Below are positions 56,199-61,891 of a DNA stretch of 61,891 nucleotides, in pieces. Made by a program: the position numbers and the translations under genes. The DNA lies in the IMG/VR virus record IMGVR_UViG_3300037242_000090, positions 1 through 61,891 of that record; one strand, written 5' to 3'. How positions within the stretch are numbered: position 1 is the first letter of the stretch; each line of letters opens with the position of its first letter. The stretch is from a virus. Under the pieces are notes generated by a model. That model had not been told where the DNA came from, did no database searches, and saw only the letters and a program-made list of their open reading frames with translations.

Positions 56199-56408
56199 AT
56201 GGGTCTAAAAATGAATAGCGCCGGCGTGGCGTGGGAAGTCGAGGACGACGGGGGGATTCTGCACAGCGTCACACGTCTCCCGTCCGGTCGATATTCCGGG
56301 GAAATGCGCGTTTATGGCCGTGTTGTAATCGAAGGCGTTGAATACGAATTTGATCGCTGTGTAAAGGTGGCGATGAAAAAGCAAAAAGAGCCGGAGAATA
56401 ACACATGA
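56199..56408 (+). CDS. Hypothetical protein, 69 aa
   Basis: GAGTGAGC precedes ATG 56199. Beta-rich (VAWEVEDDGGILHSVTRLPS, EMRVYGRVVIEGVEYEFDRC). It overlaps the next ATG. Cargo-like position before a basic microprotein and a right inverted repeat. Confidence 0.55.
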   Translation: MGLKMNSAGVAWEVEDDGGILHSVTRLPSGRYSGEMRVYGRVVIEGVEYEFDRCVKVAMKKQKEPENNT

Positions 56409-56707
56409 GAATAGACATCGTGCTTCCTTCCGAGGTCACCATACCGGACGATCAGCTTCTCCATCTGGCAAAACGTATCCGAGAAAGATTTGAAATGGAT
56501 GACGACGCCCCCGTCGGCGGCCACGATTTGGTGGCCGAGGCAATTCTCGCCGGATTGCTGAATGGCGACGAATTTTCTGGCTGGGAGGTGGCCCCGCACG
56601 AGGACCAGGAATACACAGACGAGGAGCTTCGGGCCATCCAGCGAGAGGCGACGGAAAAGCATTCAGCCACAATCCGAAAGGGCAGGCATGGGAAGCAAAA
56701 AACCTAA
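56405..56707 (+). CDS. Hypothetical protein, 100 aa
   Basis: Starts by overlap with the preceding stop. Acidic helices (IPDDQLLHLAKRIRERFEMD, YTDEELRAIQREATEKHSAT). Its 3' end overlaps the microprotein at 56688 in another frame, as in the cassette at 19527. Confidence 0.55.
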   Translation: MRIDIVLPSEVTIPDDQLLHLAKRIRERFEMDDDAPVGGHDLVAEAILAGLLNGDEFSGWEVAPHEDQEYTDEELRAIQREATEKHSATIRKGRHGKQKT

Positions 56708-56795
56708 AGGCTTTAAAAACTTCGATGCTCTGATGCGCAAGCTAGTCAAGGTGCGACCGAAGGCGCGTAAACCGACGCCGCGAAAAACGAAATGA
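56688..56795 (+). CDS. Basic microprotein KKPKGF family, 35 aa (copy 3)
   Basis: MGSKKPKGFKNFDALMRKLV and then a KPTPRKTK tail. It is the third copy, again placed just upstream (33 bases) of a right inverted repeat. The downstream frames opening at 56792 look like shadows. Confidence 0.7.
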   Translation: MGSKKPKGFKNFDALMRKLVKVRPKARKPTPRKTK

Positions 56796-56827
56796 GAAAT
56801 CACGATGCAAAACTCGAACGGGATCAA

Positions 56828-56850
56828 GGTGAGTCAACTAAGTCATTACC
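56828..56850 (-). repeat. Right 23-bp inverted repeat without recognisable left partner
   Basis: Reverse complement reads GGTAATGACTTAGTTGAC then TCACC. The gene order to its left (transposase relic, hypothetical genes, KKPKGF microprotein) parallels the cassette at 19527, so this is probably the right end of a third cassette. A clear left end and target duplication were not found; the right flank is GAAGAAAA. Confidence 0.65.
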
Positions 56851-56885
56851 GAAGAAAAGGCACCTTTTAAAAAGAAGCCGAAAAA

Positions 56886-57314
56886 GTGAACCTTACCTCA
56901 TCCGACATCCACTCCCTTCCCGACGGCCCCGCGAAGCGGGACATGCTGCGCCAGCTTGGCAAGAGCGCATCATCCCAAGCGGCGCCTATCCGCGCATCCC
57001 TTCCCCGTGGGATGAACAAGCTGGAGAAGCGCTACGCCGATCACCTGGACTTTCTGAAGCGCGGTGGGGAGATCACCGCATGGTGGTACGAGTGCGTGCG
57101 GTTCAGAATCGGAGCGGGGGCTCAGTACAAACCAGACTTCATCGTGCTATTGCCGGACGGGAAGATTGAAGTGCACGAAACCAAGGGGTTCCGTCGTGAA
57201 GCTGCGATGGTGCGGATCAAGGCCGCTGCGGAGCGTTACGCGCCCATCCCCTTCTTTCTGGTGAGGGTGCTGCAAGGGCGGTGGTGCAGGACGAGAGTGG
57301 GGGAAGGGAGATAA
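56886..57314 (+). CDS. PD-(D/E)xK endonuclease-like protein (DUF1064 type), 142 aa
   Basis: NKLEKRYADHLDFLKRGGEI followed by YECVRFRIGAGAQYKPDFIV and KIEVHETKG fits the small phage nucleases of the DUF1064 type. The catalytic pattern is E in KLEKRY, PD in YKPDF and ExK in HETKG. It may cut recombination intermediates or branched DNA. GTG start 56886. Confidence 0.7.
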   Translation: MNLTSSDIHSLPDGPAKRDMLRQLGKSASSQAAPIRASLPRGMNKLEKRYADHLDFLKRGGEITAWWYECVRFRIGAGAQYKPDFIVLLPDGKIEVHETKGFRREAAMVRIKAAAERYAPIPFFLVRVLQGRWCRTRVGEGR

Positions 57315-57316
57315 TC

Positions 57317-58360
57317 ATGGGCACAAAGACGAATATTTCCTGGACGACACACTCCTACAATCCGTGGTGGGGCTGCGTGAAGGTCCACGACGGCTGCAAA
57401 AACTGTTATGCGGAGCGCGAGAGCAACCGATACGGCTATGATGTTTGGGGGCCGCACTCCGAGCGCCGCATGTTCGGCGATAAACACTGGAACGAACCGA
57501 TGAAATGGAACAAGGTGGCCGAGCGCGAAGGCCAGCGCCATCGCGTGTTCTGCGCCTCGATGGCCGACGTGTTTGAGGATCATCCCGCTCTGCCAAGGCC
57601 GCGCGGGCGTCTTTTCGATTTGATCTGTCGAACGCCTTATCTCGACTGGCAGGTGTTGACCAAGCGCCCAGAGAACGCGCTGCGGATGATGGTTGAGGCT
57701 GGACTATATGCTTGCGAGAATCCCGATCTGCCTTGTCCGCAACCAAATCTGTGGATCGGCACAAGCCCATGTAATCAAGCGACACTCGAACGTGAATATC
57801 CATTGCTGCGTAAAGTTCCGGCGGCACTCCGCTTTATTTCCTACGAGCCGGCGATTGATGAGGTGGATTTAACCGGATGCCTTGATGGGATTGGCTGGGT
57901 GATTATCGGCGGTGAATCCGGACCGAAAGCCCGCGAGTTCGATGTGCTGTGGGCGGAAAAGACTATCGGACAATGCCGCGCCGCCGGCGTTCCCGTGTTC
58001 GTGAAACAGCTTGGCGAGAATCCGATGATCGGTGACTCATCCGAACCGCACGGCTGGCCTCAGCGCCGCGGTGTAGTGGACTGGGAAACCGGCAAGATTC
58101 GGTTGCGCGACCGGAAGGGCGCCGATCCATCCGAATGGCCAGAACATTTGCGGGTCCAAGAGTTTCCTGTATCGCCGGCGGCATCGCATCCGATTCTGGC
58201 TCGCAAGCTGGTTAAGGTTCCGCCGACCGAATTGGTGACGTGGATTGGTTGCCCAATGTGTAATCCGCAAGGCAAGTCGCCGCATGTGTACATGGGAACG
58301 CCATGCCCCATGTGCAATGACGAAGGGTGGATCAAGCCTAAACGGAAAAAGCGAAAATGA
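57317..58360 (+). CDS. Phage Gp37/Gp68-like protein (DUF5131), 347 aa
   Basis: ISWTTHSYNPWWGCVKVHDG with CKNCYAERESNRYG (C20, C27, C30) is the hallmark of the phage Gp37/Gp68 family, and the C-x6-C-x2-C set probably holds an iron-sulphur cluster. WIGTSPCNQATLEREYPLLR and GWVIIGGESGPKAREFDVLW are further family signatures. It carries a C-terminal addition with two CPMC pairs (a zinc ribbon) and a basic tail KPKRKKRK like the microproteins. Function in phages is unproven; radical-type chemistry is suspected for the family. Confidence 0.85.
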   Translation: MGTKTNISWTTHSYNPWWGCVKVHDGCKNCYAERESNRYGYDVWGPHSERRMFGDKHWNEPMKWNKVAEREGQRHRVFCASMADVFEDHPALPRPRGRLFDLICRTPYLDWQVLTKRPENALRMMVEAGLYACENPDLPCPQPNLWIGTSPCNQATLEREYPLLRKVPAALRFISYEPAIDEVDLTGCLDGIGWVIIGGESGPKAREFDVLWAEKTIGQCRAAGVPVFVKQLGENPMIGDSSEPHGWPQRRGVVDWETGKIRLRDRKGADPSEWPEHLRVQEFPVSPAASHPILARKLVKVPPTELVTWIGCPMCNPQGKSPHVYMGTPCPMCNDEGWIKPKRKKRK

Positions 58361-58932
58361 GAACTTGGGAAAACCATCGCGATGTCTCCGAAGACCAACT
58401 GAACGCCGCTCACTGCGGAATCTTCGCAAAGAAATCGGCGCGGCGCGAACGGCCCGACGCATCACGGCCGCAGTTGTTCGCCGCACCGCCACCGCAACCA
58501 CAACCCAAACCATTCACCGGCATCCGCATCGACGGTGTGTTGCACTTCGATGGCTCATGTTTTCCAAACCCAGGCGAGAGCCAATGCGGATTCGCGCTGC
58601 ACGTCGGCATGAAAATCGTCGAACGATCAATCCGGCTCGGGCATGGGACGAACAACACCGCCGAATATAACGGCGCGATTCATGGCCTACGCGCAGCTCT
58701 GGAACTTGGCGTTACGCATCTTGAGATTTACGGTGACAGCCAACTTGTGATTCGCGGGCTGCAAAAGGGACCGTGGGCCAAGGGCAAGCCGCATTTGGAA
58801 GTGCTGAAAAAGGAATCGCTGGAATTAATGGCGCGATTCTCGGTTGTTGATCTGAATTGGGTGCCACGCGAAGAAAACGCGCGGGCGGATGAACTGTCGA
58901 CGGCCGGGGTTGATGCTTTGACTCGCGTGTGA
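58357..58932 (+). CDS. rnhA: Ribonuclease H-like protein, 191 aa
   Basis: An RNase HI fold with all four acidic residues: D65 in HFDGSC, E103 in NTAEYNGA, D127 in IYGDSQLV and D178 in NARADELS. It cleaves RNA in RNA-DNA hybrids and could remove primers. The N-terminal ~50 residues are a Pro/Arg-rich extension. Its first bases resemble the cassette end at 20525 (start MRTWE) and it is coupled to the gene before. Confidence 0.88.
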   Translation: MRTWENHRDVSEDQLNAAHCGIFAKKSARRERPDASRPQLFAAPPPQPQPKPFTGIRIDGVLHFDGSCFPNPGESQCGFALHVGMKIVERSIRLGHGTNNTAEYNGAIHGLRAALELGVTHLEIYGDSQLVIRGLQKGPWAKGKPHLEVLKKESLELMARFSVVDLNWVPREENARADELSTAGVDALTRV

Positions 58933-58996
58933 CGCCGGGATTTTGTTTGCGGCGGGATTGAGGCGGGGTAGGATTGGGGGTCCCGCGGGAGGCAAC

Positions 58997-59800
58997 ATGG
59001 TGGCTTTGCGGAAACGAGGCGGTCGTAGCGCTGCGGGCTGCCTAATAATGATCGTTGTCGGAACTATCGTCGGGGTTTGGATACACTCCGAGATTCCCCA
59101 AATCTCCAATAACACCGCGCCGCCACCGGCGCCGCAAATCTCCAGCCCAGAGCACTCGAGCGTTCCGCCAAGGAGCACCACGCAAACAGCCACACCCGAG
59201 CCCTCGATTTTTGACCTTGAGACGGCATTGAAAACCGCCAAACAACGCGAACTCAACGCCCGATTTGCCGTGATTACCGCCCTGGGCAATGACCCCAAAT
59301 ATATTTCTGCACAGCAAACGGTGAAATCTCTCTCGCATCAGGTAGAGGCCACCCGCAACGGCGGCGACGGAGATATTCAGGATCTCGCCAAGCAGCTGCT
59401 CGATGCAAGGCCGGTAATGGGAAAACTGGAAACAGCGGCGCTGGCTGAGAATGCCGAAGAGCAGGCCGCGGTCGCCGAAGTCGCCGGCTGCAAATCAAGA
59501 TACGATTTTGCGGCCGCCGCGAAACGCATCGCAGACGAAAAGACGCATGCCGATTTCAGGCGCGAGCTTGCAGACGAACAGGCCAAAATCGACAATGGCC
59601 CGATGAACATCGTCATAAGAAAGCATCAATTGATAGAGGGAATGACGATTGCGCAGGCCGTGGAGTCTTTAGGGAATCCGTACTCAATATCGAAATCCGG
59701 AAATACCACGGTTCTCGACTGGGCAAGAACTGACGGCGACTATTGGAGCGGAATATTTGTGGACGATTCCGCAGTCACCGTCACCCACACCAGGTTTTGA
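58997..59800 (+). CDS. Membrane-anchored coiled-coil protein, 267 aa
   Basis: GGGAGG precedes ATG 58997. A membrane helix (AAGCLIMIVVGTIVGVWIHS) and a Pro/Ser linker are followed by a coiled coil (residues 75-190). The C-terminal domain (HQLIEGMTIAQAVESLGNPY then SISKSGNTTVLDWARTDG) resembles SmpA/BamE-like folds. It would face the periplasm. A role in host envelope modification is plausible. Confidence 0.6.
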   Translation: MVALRKRGGRSAAGCLIMIVVGTIVGVWIHSEIPQISNNTAPPPAPQISSPEHSSVPPRSTTQTATPEPSIFDLETALKTAKQRELNARFAVITALGNDPKYISAQQTVKSLSHQVEATRNGGDGDIQDLAKQLLDARPVMGKLETAALAENAEEQAAVAEVAGCKSRYDFAAAAKRIADEKTHADFRRELADEQAKIDNGPMNIVIRKHQLIEGMTIAQAVESLGNPYSISKSGNTTVLDWARTDGDYWSGIFVDDSAVTVTHTRF

Positions 59801-59819
59801 GAATGACGGTATTATTCAC

Positions 59820-60059
59820 TTGACCATAGTACAGGCTATTGAGAGCCTTGAAGGTGAATTCACAAAACAGAACGTAATTGATTGGATCGACGAGAAATAC
59901 CCAGAGATGGGCGCCACGGGGAGAAAGCCCACCATCTCAACGCTGATTGCAAAACTGCGAACGAAACTGAATCTCGAAACGGTGGGTTCTCCGACAGGAT
60001 CAGAACCGCATAGGTTTCGGAAGAAGGGACCACCCGTAAAAACAGAGAAAGAGAGGTAG
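59820..60059 (+). CDS. Winged-helix-like protein, 79 aa
   Basis: TIVQAIESLEGEFTKQNVID then WIDEKYPEMGATGRKPTIST and LIAKLRTKL read as a winged helix. TTG 59820 is the proposed start; the frame is open upstream from before 59757. No ribosome site is visible, so the message may be leaderless. Confidence 0.45.
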   Translation: MTIVQAIESLEGEFTKQNVIDWIDEKYPEMGATGRKPTISTLIAKLRTKLNLETVGSPTGSEPHRFRKKGPPVKTEKER

Positions 60060-60066
60060 AGGAATA

Positions 60067-60098
60067 CCGAGACCTCCAGGGCCAACTGGAGGTCTCGG
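60067..60098. terminator. Strong hairpin, possible bidirectional terminator
   Basis: A perfect 13-bp stem (CCGAGACCTCCAG at 60067-60079 with CTGGAGGTCTCGG at 60086-60098) has a 6-base loop. It is followed only by AAAATCTT, so termination is less certain than stem strength suggests. It lies just after the gene at 59820. Confidence 0.5.
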
Positions 60099-60217
60099 AA
60101 AATCTTGGGCTACCGGACGGCCAGGGGCCGGGGTGAACCCGATACATCAGGCCACGTCAGTATCGGCGAAATCCCCTACGGCATCAAGTGAAAAGTCCGG
60201 AGTGGAGGCTTCCAGCG

Positions 60218-60424
60218 ATGGTAGCCAAACAATCTCCGTTCGCGCCGGCGGAGCAACATCCGGCGCAAGGTATTCCGCCACCATCAAGCGGAAAACATGT
60301 TGTCTTTGACAACGACGAGAGCGAGCCGGTTGCCATAAAGCATCGGCGCTGTCGGCGTAGCGGACAGTTTAGGCGCGTGCGGCCGTCAGATCCCACGCCA
60401 ATGTTGTTCGCGATGAACAACTAA
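60218..60424 (+). CDS. Hypothetical basic protein, 68 aa
   Basis: GGAGG (60203-60207) then ATG 60218; GTG 60188 is a possible longer start. Pro/Ala-rich start and basic middle (IKHRRCRRSGQFRRVRPSDP). It ends 8 bases before a terminator. No family recognised. Confidence 0.45.
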   Translation: MVAKQSPFAPAEQHPAQGIPPPSSGKHVVFDNDESEPVAIKHRRCRRSGQFRRVRPSDPTPMLFAMNN

Positions 60425-60431
60425 TTCTTCT

Positions 60432-60466
60432 GGACTGGAGGCGAGAAAGTCGTCTCCGGTCCTTTT
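60432..60466 (+). terminator. Rho-independent terminator before tRNA
   Basis: GGACTGGAG (60432-60440) pairs with CTCCGGTCC (60454-60462), a 9-bp stem with one G-T, followed by TTTT. The tRNA gene starts 2 bases later. Confidence 0.75.
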
Positions 60467-60467
60467 G

Positions 60468-60550
60468 GCGGTTGTGGCGGAACTGGTAGACGCCGTGCGC
60501 TTGGAGCGCGCCGGGCCATGCCCGTCCCGGTTCAAATCCGGGCAACCGCA
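60468..60550 (+). tRNA. Class II tRNA, anticodon uncertain (TGG or GGA)
   Basis: Acceptor GCGGTTG/CAACCGC is perfect. The D-arm is GCG...CGC with a Leu-like loop. The variable arm GGGC-CAT-GCCC and the T-arm CCCGG-TTCAAAT-CCGGG are perfect; discriminator A. The long variable arm means Leu or Ser type. The best 5-bp anticodon stem (GTGCG/CGCGC) reads loop CTTGGAG, giving TGG. A one-base shift reads TTGGAGC, giving GGA (Ser). Neither is a normal Leu anticodon, though the body looks Leu-like. CCA is not encoded. Confidence 0.85.
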
Positions 60551-60616
60551 GGAAATTTGAACGGAACGATCCGAAGAGTATCGTTAATCGCATCCGGTAT
60601 CAGGGGACGGTTACAT

Positions 60617-61048
60617 ATGCCGAACAAAGAAGCCTGGAAAACCATTCTGGAACATGAAAGGCTGTGCTGGGAGTCGGAGTGTGAAAACGCAGAGCGATTG
60701 GTAAACCGAATGCGAATGATGTCAGCAATAGCCGCCGTGGTTTTGGGCGTTGGCCTTTTCAAATTTGATTGGCTTTACACTCCGACCGACATCTCGCGGA
60801 TCGGTACCGGCTGGGTACTTTTCACTATTAGAATTCTTCTGGTCGCATCACTGATTTGTTTGGCAGTTGCTTTTTGGCACGCAATGAAGCCGAGCAGGCC
60901 TCGCCGAAAAACACATGCAAGCCATTATATGTTCCTACAAGATCGACACGTTACTGCCATGCCCACCACCGGATCGGGAGCCGCAGCCCTTATTTTGGGA
61001 TCGATATACTTGGCTCATAGGCCAAAATGGCAGCAAAAAGAAAAATGA
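60617..61048 (+). CDS. Two-helix membrane protein, 143 aa
   Basis: Membrane segments MSAIAAVVLGVGLFKFDWLY and FTIRILLVASLICLAVAFWH lie after a charged N-terminus. The C-terminal 17 residues (IYLAHRPKWQQKEK and stop) are encoded by the element end at 60997, so an insertion probably replaced the original C-terminus. Confidence 0.55.
   Translation: MPNKEAWKTILEHERLCWESECENAERLVNRMRMMSAIAAVVLGVGLFKFDWLYTPTDISRIGTGWVLFTIRILLVASLICLAVAFWHAMKPSRPRRKTHASHYMFLQDRHVTAMPTTGSGAAALILGSIYLAHRPKWQQKEK
60997..61019 (+). repeat. Left 23-bp inverted repeat of duplicated end module
   Basis: GGGATCGATATACTTGGC then TCATA. Its tip is closest to the right end at 2182-2204 (GGGATT...), better than the left end at 482. 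It begins a ~170-bp block that repeats 482-651 (inverted repeat, promoter, hairpin leader). The 8-bp flank CTTATTTT is not found next to 2204. Confidence 0.7.
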
Positions 61049-61077
61049 GAAAAATTGCAAAAATAACAAATAGGCAC

Positions 61078-61106
61078 TTGACTCAGTAGTCGATACTCGA
61101 TAGGAT
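61078..61106 (+). promoter_or_regulatory. Sigma-70-type promoter with structured leader (copy 2)
   Basis: TTGACT (61078-61083), 17 bp, TAGGAT (61101-61106). The leader repeats the hairpins GTCGG/CCGAC (61113-61136) and CCGGC-GAAA-GCCGG (61141-61154), and AAGGAA sets the start at 61166. Same module as at 563 but driving a different gene. Confidence 0.6.
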
Positions 61107-61165
61107 ACAGGCGTCGGGTGGAATTGGCCAGCCGACAGGACCGGCGAAAGCCGGAAGGAAAAGCA

Positions 61166-61567
61166 ATGCGATACATCCAGATCGACCACACTCCGTATCG
61201 AAGAATTGACTCTGGCGAGCCAGCCAGAGGCGTCAATGGCCTAGATTACGCCGATGCTGTTGCGGATCAGGGATATCAGATCGTTACCGCCGATTGCGCC
61301 TCTAATATAGCTATCGGTGATCTCATCAGTGTCGGGACGGGACACCTGACGGCTCCTGTCGCCGATCCGCGACCAGCGATATCCTCCGCGAATTACGGCG
61401 AGGGCCTCAAGCTGGTAAGTTCCACATTTTGCGCGGTCACAAAGATCGGGCGTCCATACAGAATGCTCAGTGAGTCCGTGATCGCCGACGAAAGTCACTC
61501 CTACGATGGACAGCACACTATAGGTATGACCACGATCTTTGTTTGCCGCGTTTATTTTGCCAAATGA
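61166..61567 (+). CDS. Hypothetical protein, 133 aa
   Basis: Start set by AAGGAA in the duplicated leader. Mixed beta/alpha protein (YIQIDHTPYRRIDSGEPARG, NYGEGLKLVSSTFCAVTKIG), unrelated in sequence to the 652 product that occupies the same slot. The bases after its stop (TGATTCTTTGCCGCGCCG) match those after the 652 gene, extending the shared scaffold. Confidence 0.65.
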   Translation: MRYIQIDHTPYRRIDSGEPARGVNGLDYADAVADQGYQIVTADCASNIAIGDLISVGTGHLTAPVADPRPAISSANYGEGLKLVSSTFCAVTKIGRPYRMLSESVIADESHSYDGQHTIGMTTIFVCRVYFAK

Positions 61568-61579
61568 TTCTTTGCCGCG

Positions 61580-61599
61580 CCGTCGCCCTTGGGCGACGG
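61580..61599 (+). promoter_or_regulatory. 8-bp hairpin upstream of repeat gene
   Basis: CCGTCGCC (61580-61587) pairs with GGCGACGG (61592-61599) over CTTG. No T run follows, so it is more likely an mRNA structure or processing site than a terminator. AGGAGG for the next gene lies 24 bases downstream. Confidence 0.4.
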
Positions 61600-61636
61600 G
61601 CAGAGAGCGTCTACGCAATCACAGGAGGACATTTTT

Positions 61637-61891
61637 ATGACGAATATATCAAATAAAACCCAGACGAATATACTGGATCTGTACACGCAATGGTCCGACG
61701 AGCAACGACGAGCCGCGCTGGTTTCGATGCCCCTGTACAGGAGGCGCGAATTGGTTTCGCAGCTCAGATTGGCGGGGTGGACGCCGAGCGCCCTGGAAGC
61801 TGCGGGCTGGACGCTGAGCGACCTGATAGCTGCGGGGTGGACGCCGAGCGCCCTGGAAGCTGCGGGGTGGACGCCGAGCGCCCTGGAAGCT
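61637..61891 (+). CDS. Decapeptide-repeat protein, N-terminal part (continues at 2)
   Basis: ATG 61637 follows AGGAGG. MTNISNKTQTNILDLYTQWS and EQRRAALVSMPLYRRRELVS form a helical N-terminal segment (about 43 residues), followed by AGWTPSALEA-type decapeptide repeats that run to the end of the window. The frame joins that at position 2 through the 22-bp overlap. Confidence 0.8.
   Translation, partial: MTNISNKTQTNILDLYTQWSDEQRRAALVSMPLYRRRELVSQLRLAGWTPSALEAAGWTLSDLIAAGWTPSALEAAGWTPSALEA

Overview
The window looks like one complete (or nearly complete) genome of a temperate tailed phage of a planctomycete. The last 22 bases repeat the first 22, and joining the ends over them restores one open reading frame, so the molecule is circular or circularly permuted, about 61.87 kb. 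The planctomycete assignment rests on the N-terminal surface-protein motif LEPRRLLSA (protein at 28930), the integrase type, cysteine-rich tail-region proteins, weak use of Shine-Dalgarno sites and high GC. The phage is siphovirus-like: terminase, lambda-type portal, protease-capsid fusion, tail tube, tail chaperone pair and tape measure, with no contractile sheath seen.

Layout. 0-4 kb: an IS1595-family transposon and small genes. 4.0-6.1 kb: lysogeny switch (minus-strand XRE repressor facing a Cro-like protein) and small coupled genes. 6.1-10 kb: a Dam methylase on a mobile cassette, then recombination-type genes (SSB-like, NinB-like, ATP-grasp-like). 10-12 kb: excisionase, integrase and an attP core copied from a tRNA-Ile(GAT) 3' half. 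12-15.8 kb: a methyltransferase island (one Dcm, one intact N4/N6 enzyme, two broken or chimeric enzymes, one fused to HNH). 15.8-23 kb: replication and regulatory genes, including a J-domain protein and a sigma-region-4-like protein. 23-31 kb: many small membrane proteins (probable lysis region), a tRNA-like gene and beta-helix proteins. 31-38 kb: receptor/glycan modules (pectate-lyase fold, two SGNH hydrolases, a large fibre). 38-55 kb: packaging, head and tail. 55-61.9 kb: small regulatory genes, nuclease, Gp37/Gp68-like protein, RNase H, a class II tRNA and a decapeptide-repeat protein.

The most unusual feature is a family of 23-bp inverted repeats shared by the IS1595-type transposon and by transposase-less cassettes. 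Two cassettes are flanked by perfect 8-bp target duplications, ATTGGATG around the dam cassette and AAATGGTT around a four-gene cassette that splits a 69-codon gene. Further single ends lie elsewhere. The cassettes share a transposase-derived C-terminal tail (GFMGLE/Q) and a 35-37 residue basic microprotein at the right end. This suggests that the phage genome is a platform on which one transposase moves interchangeable cargo.

No DNA polymerase, helicase, recognisable terminase small subunit or peptidoglycan hydrolase was found. Names of hypothetical genes are deliberately conservative; all homology statements come from reading motifs, not from searches.
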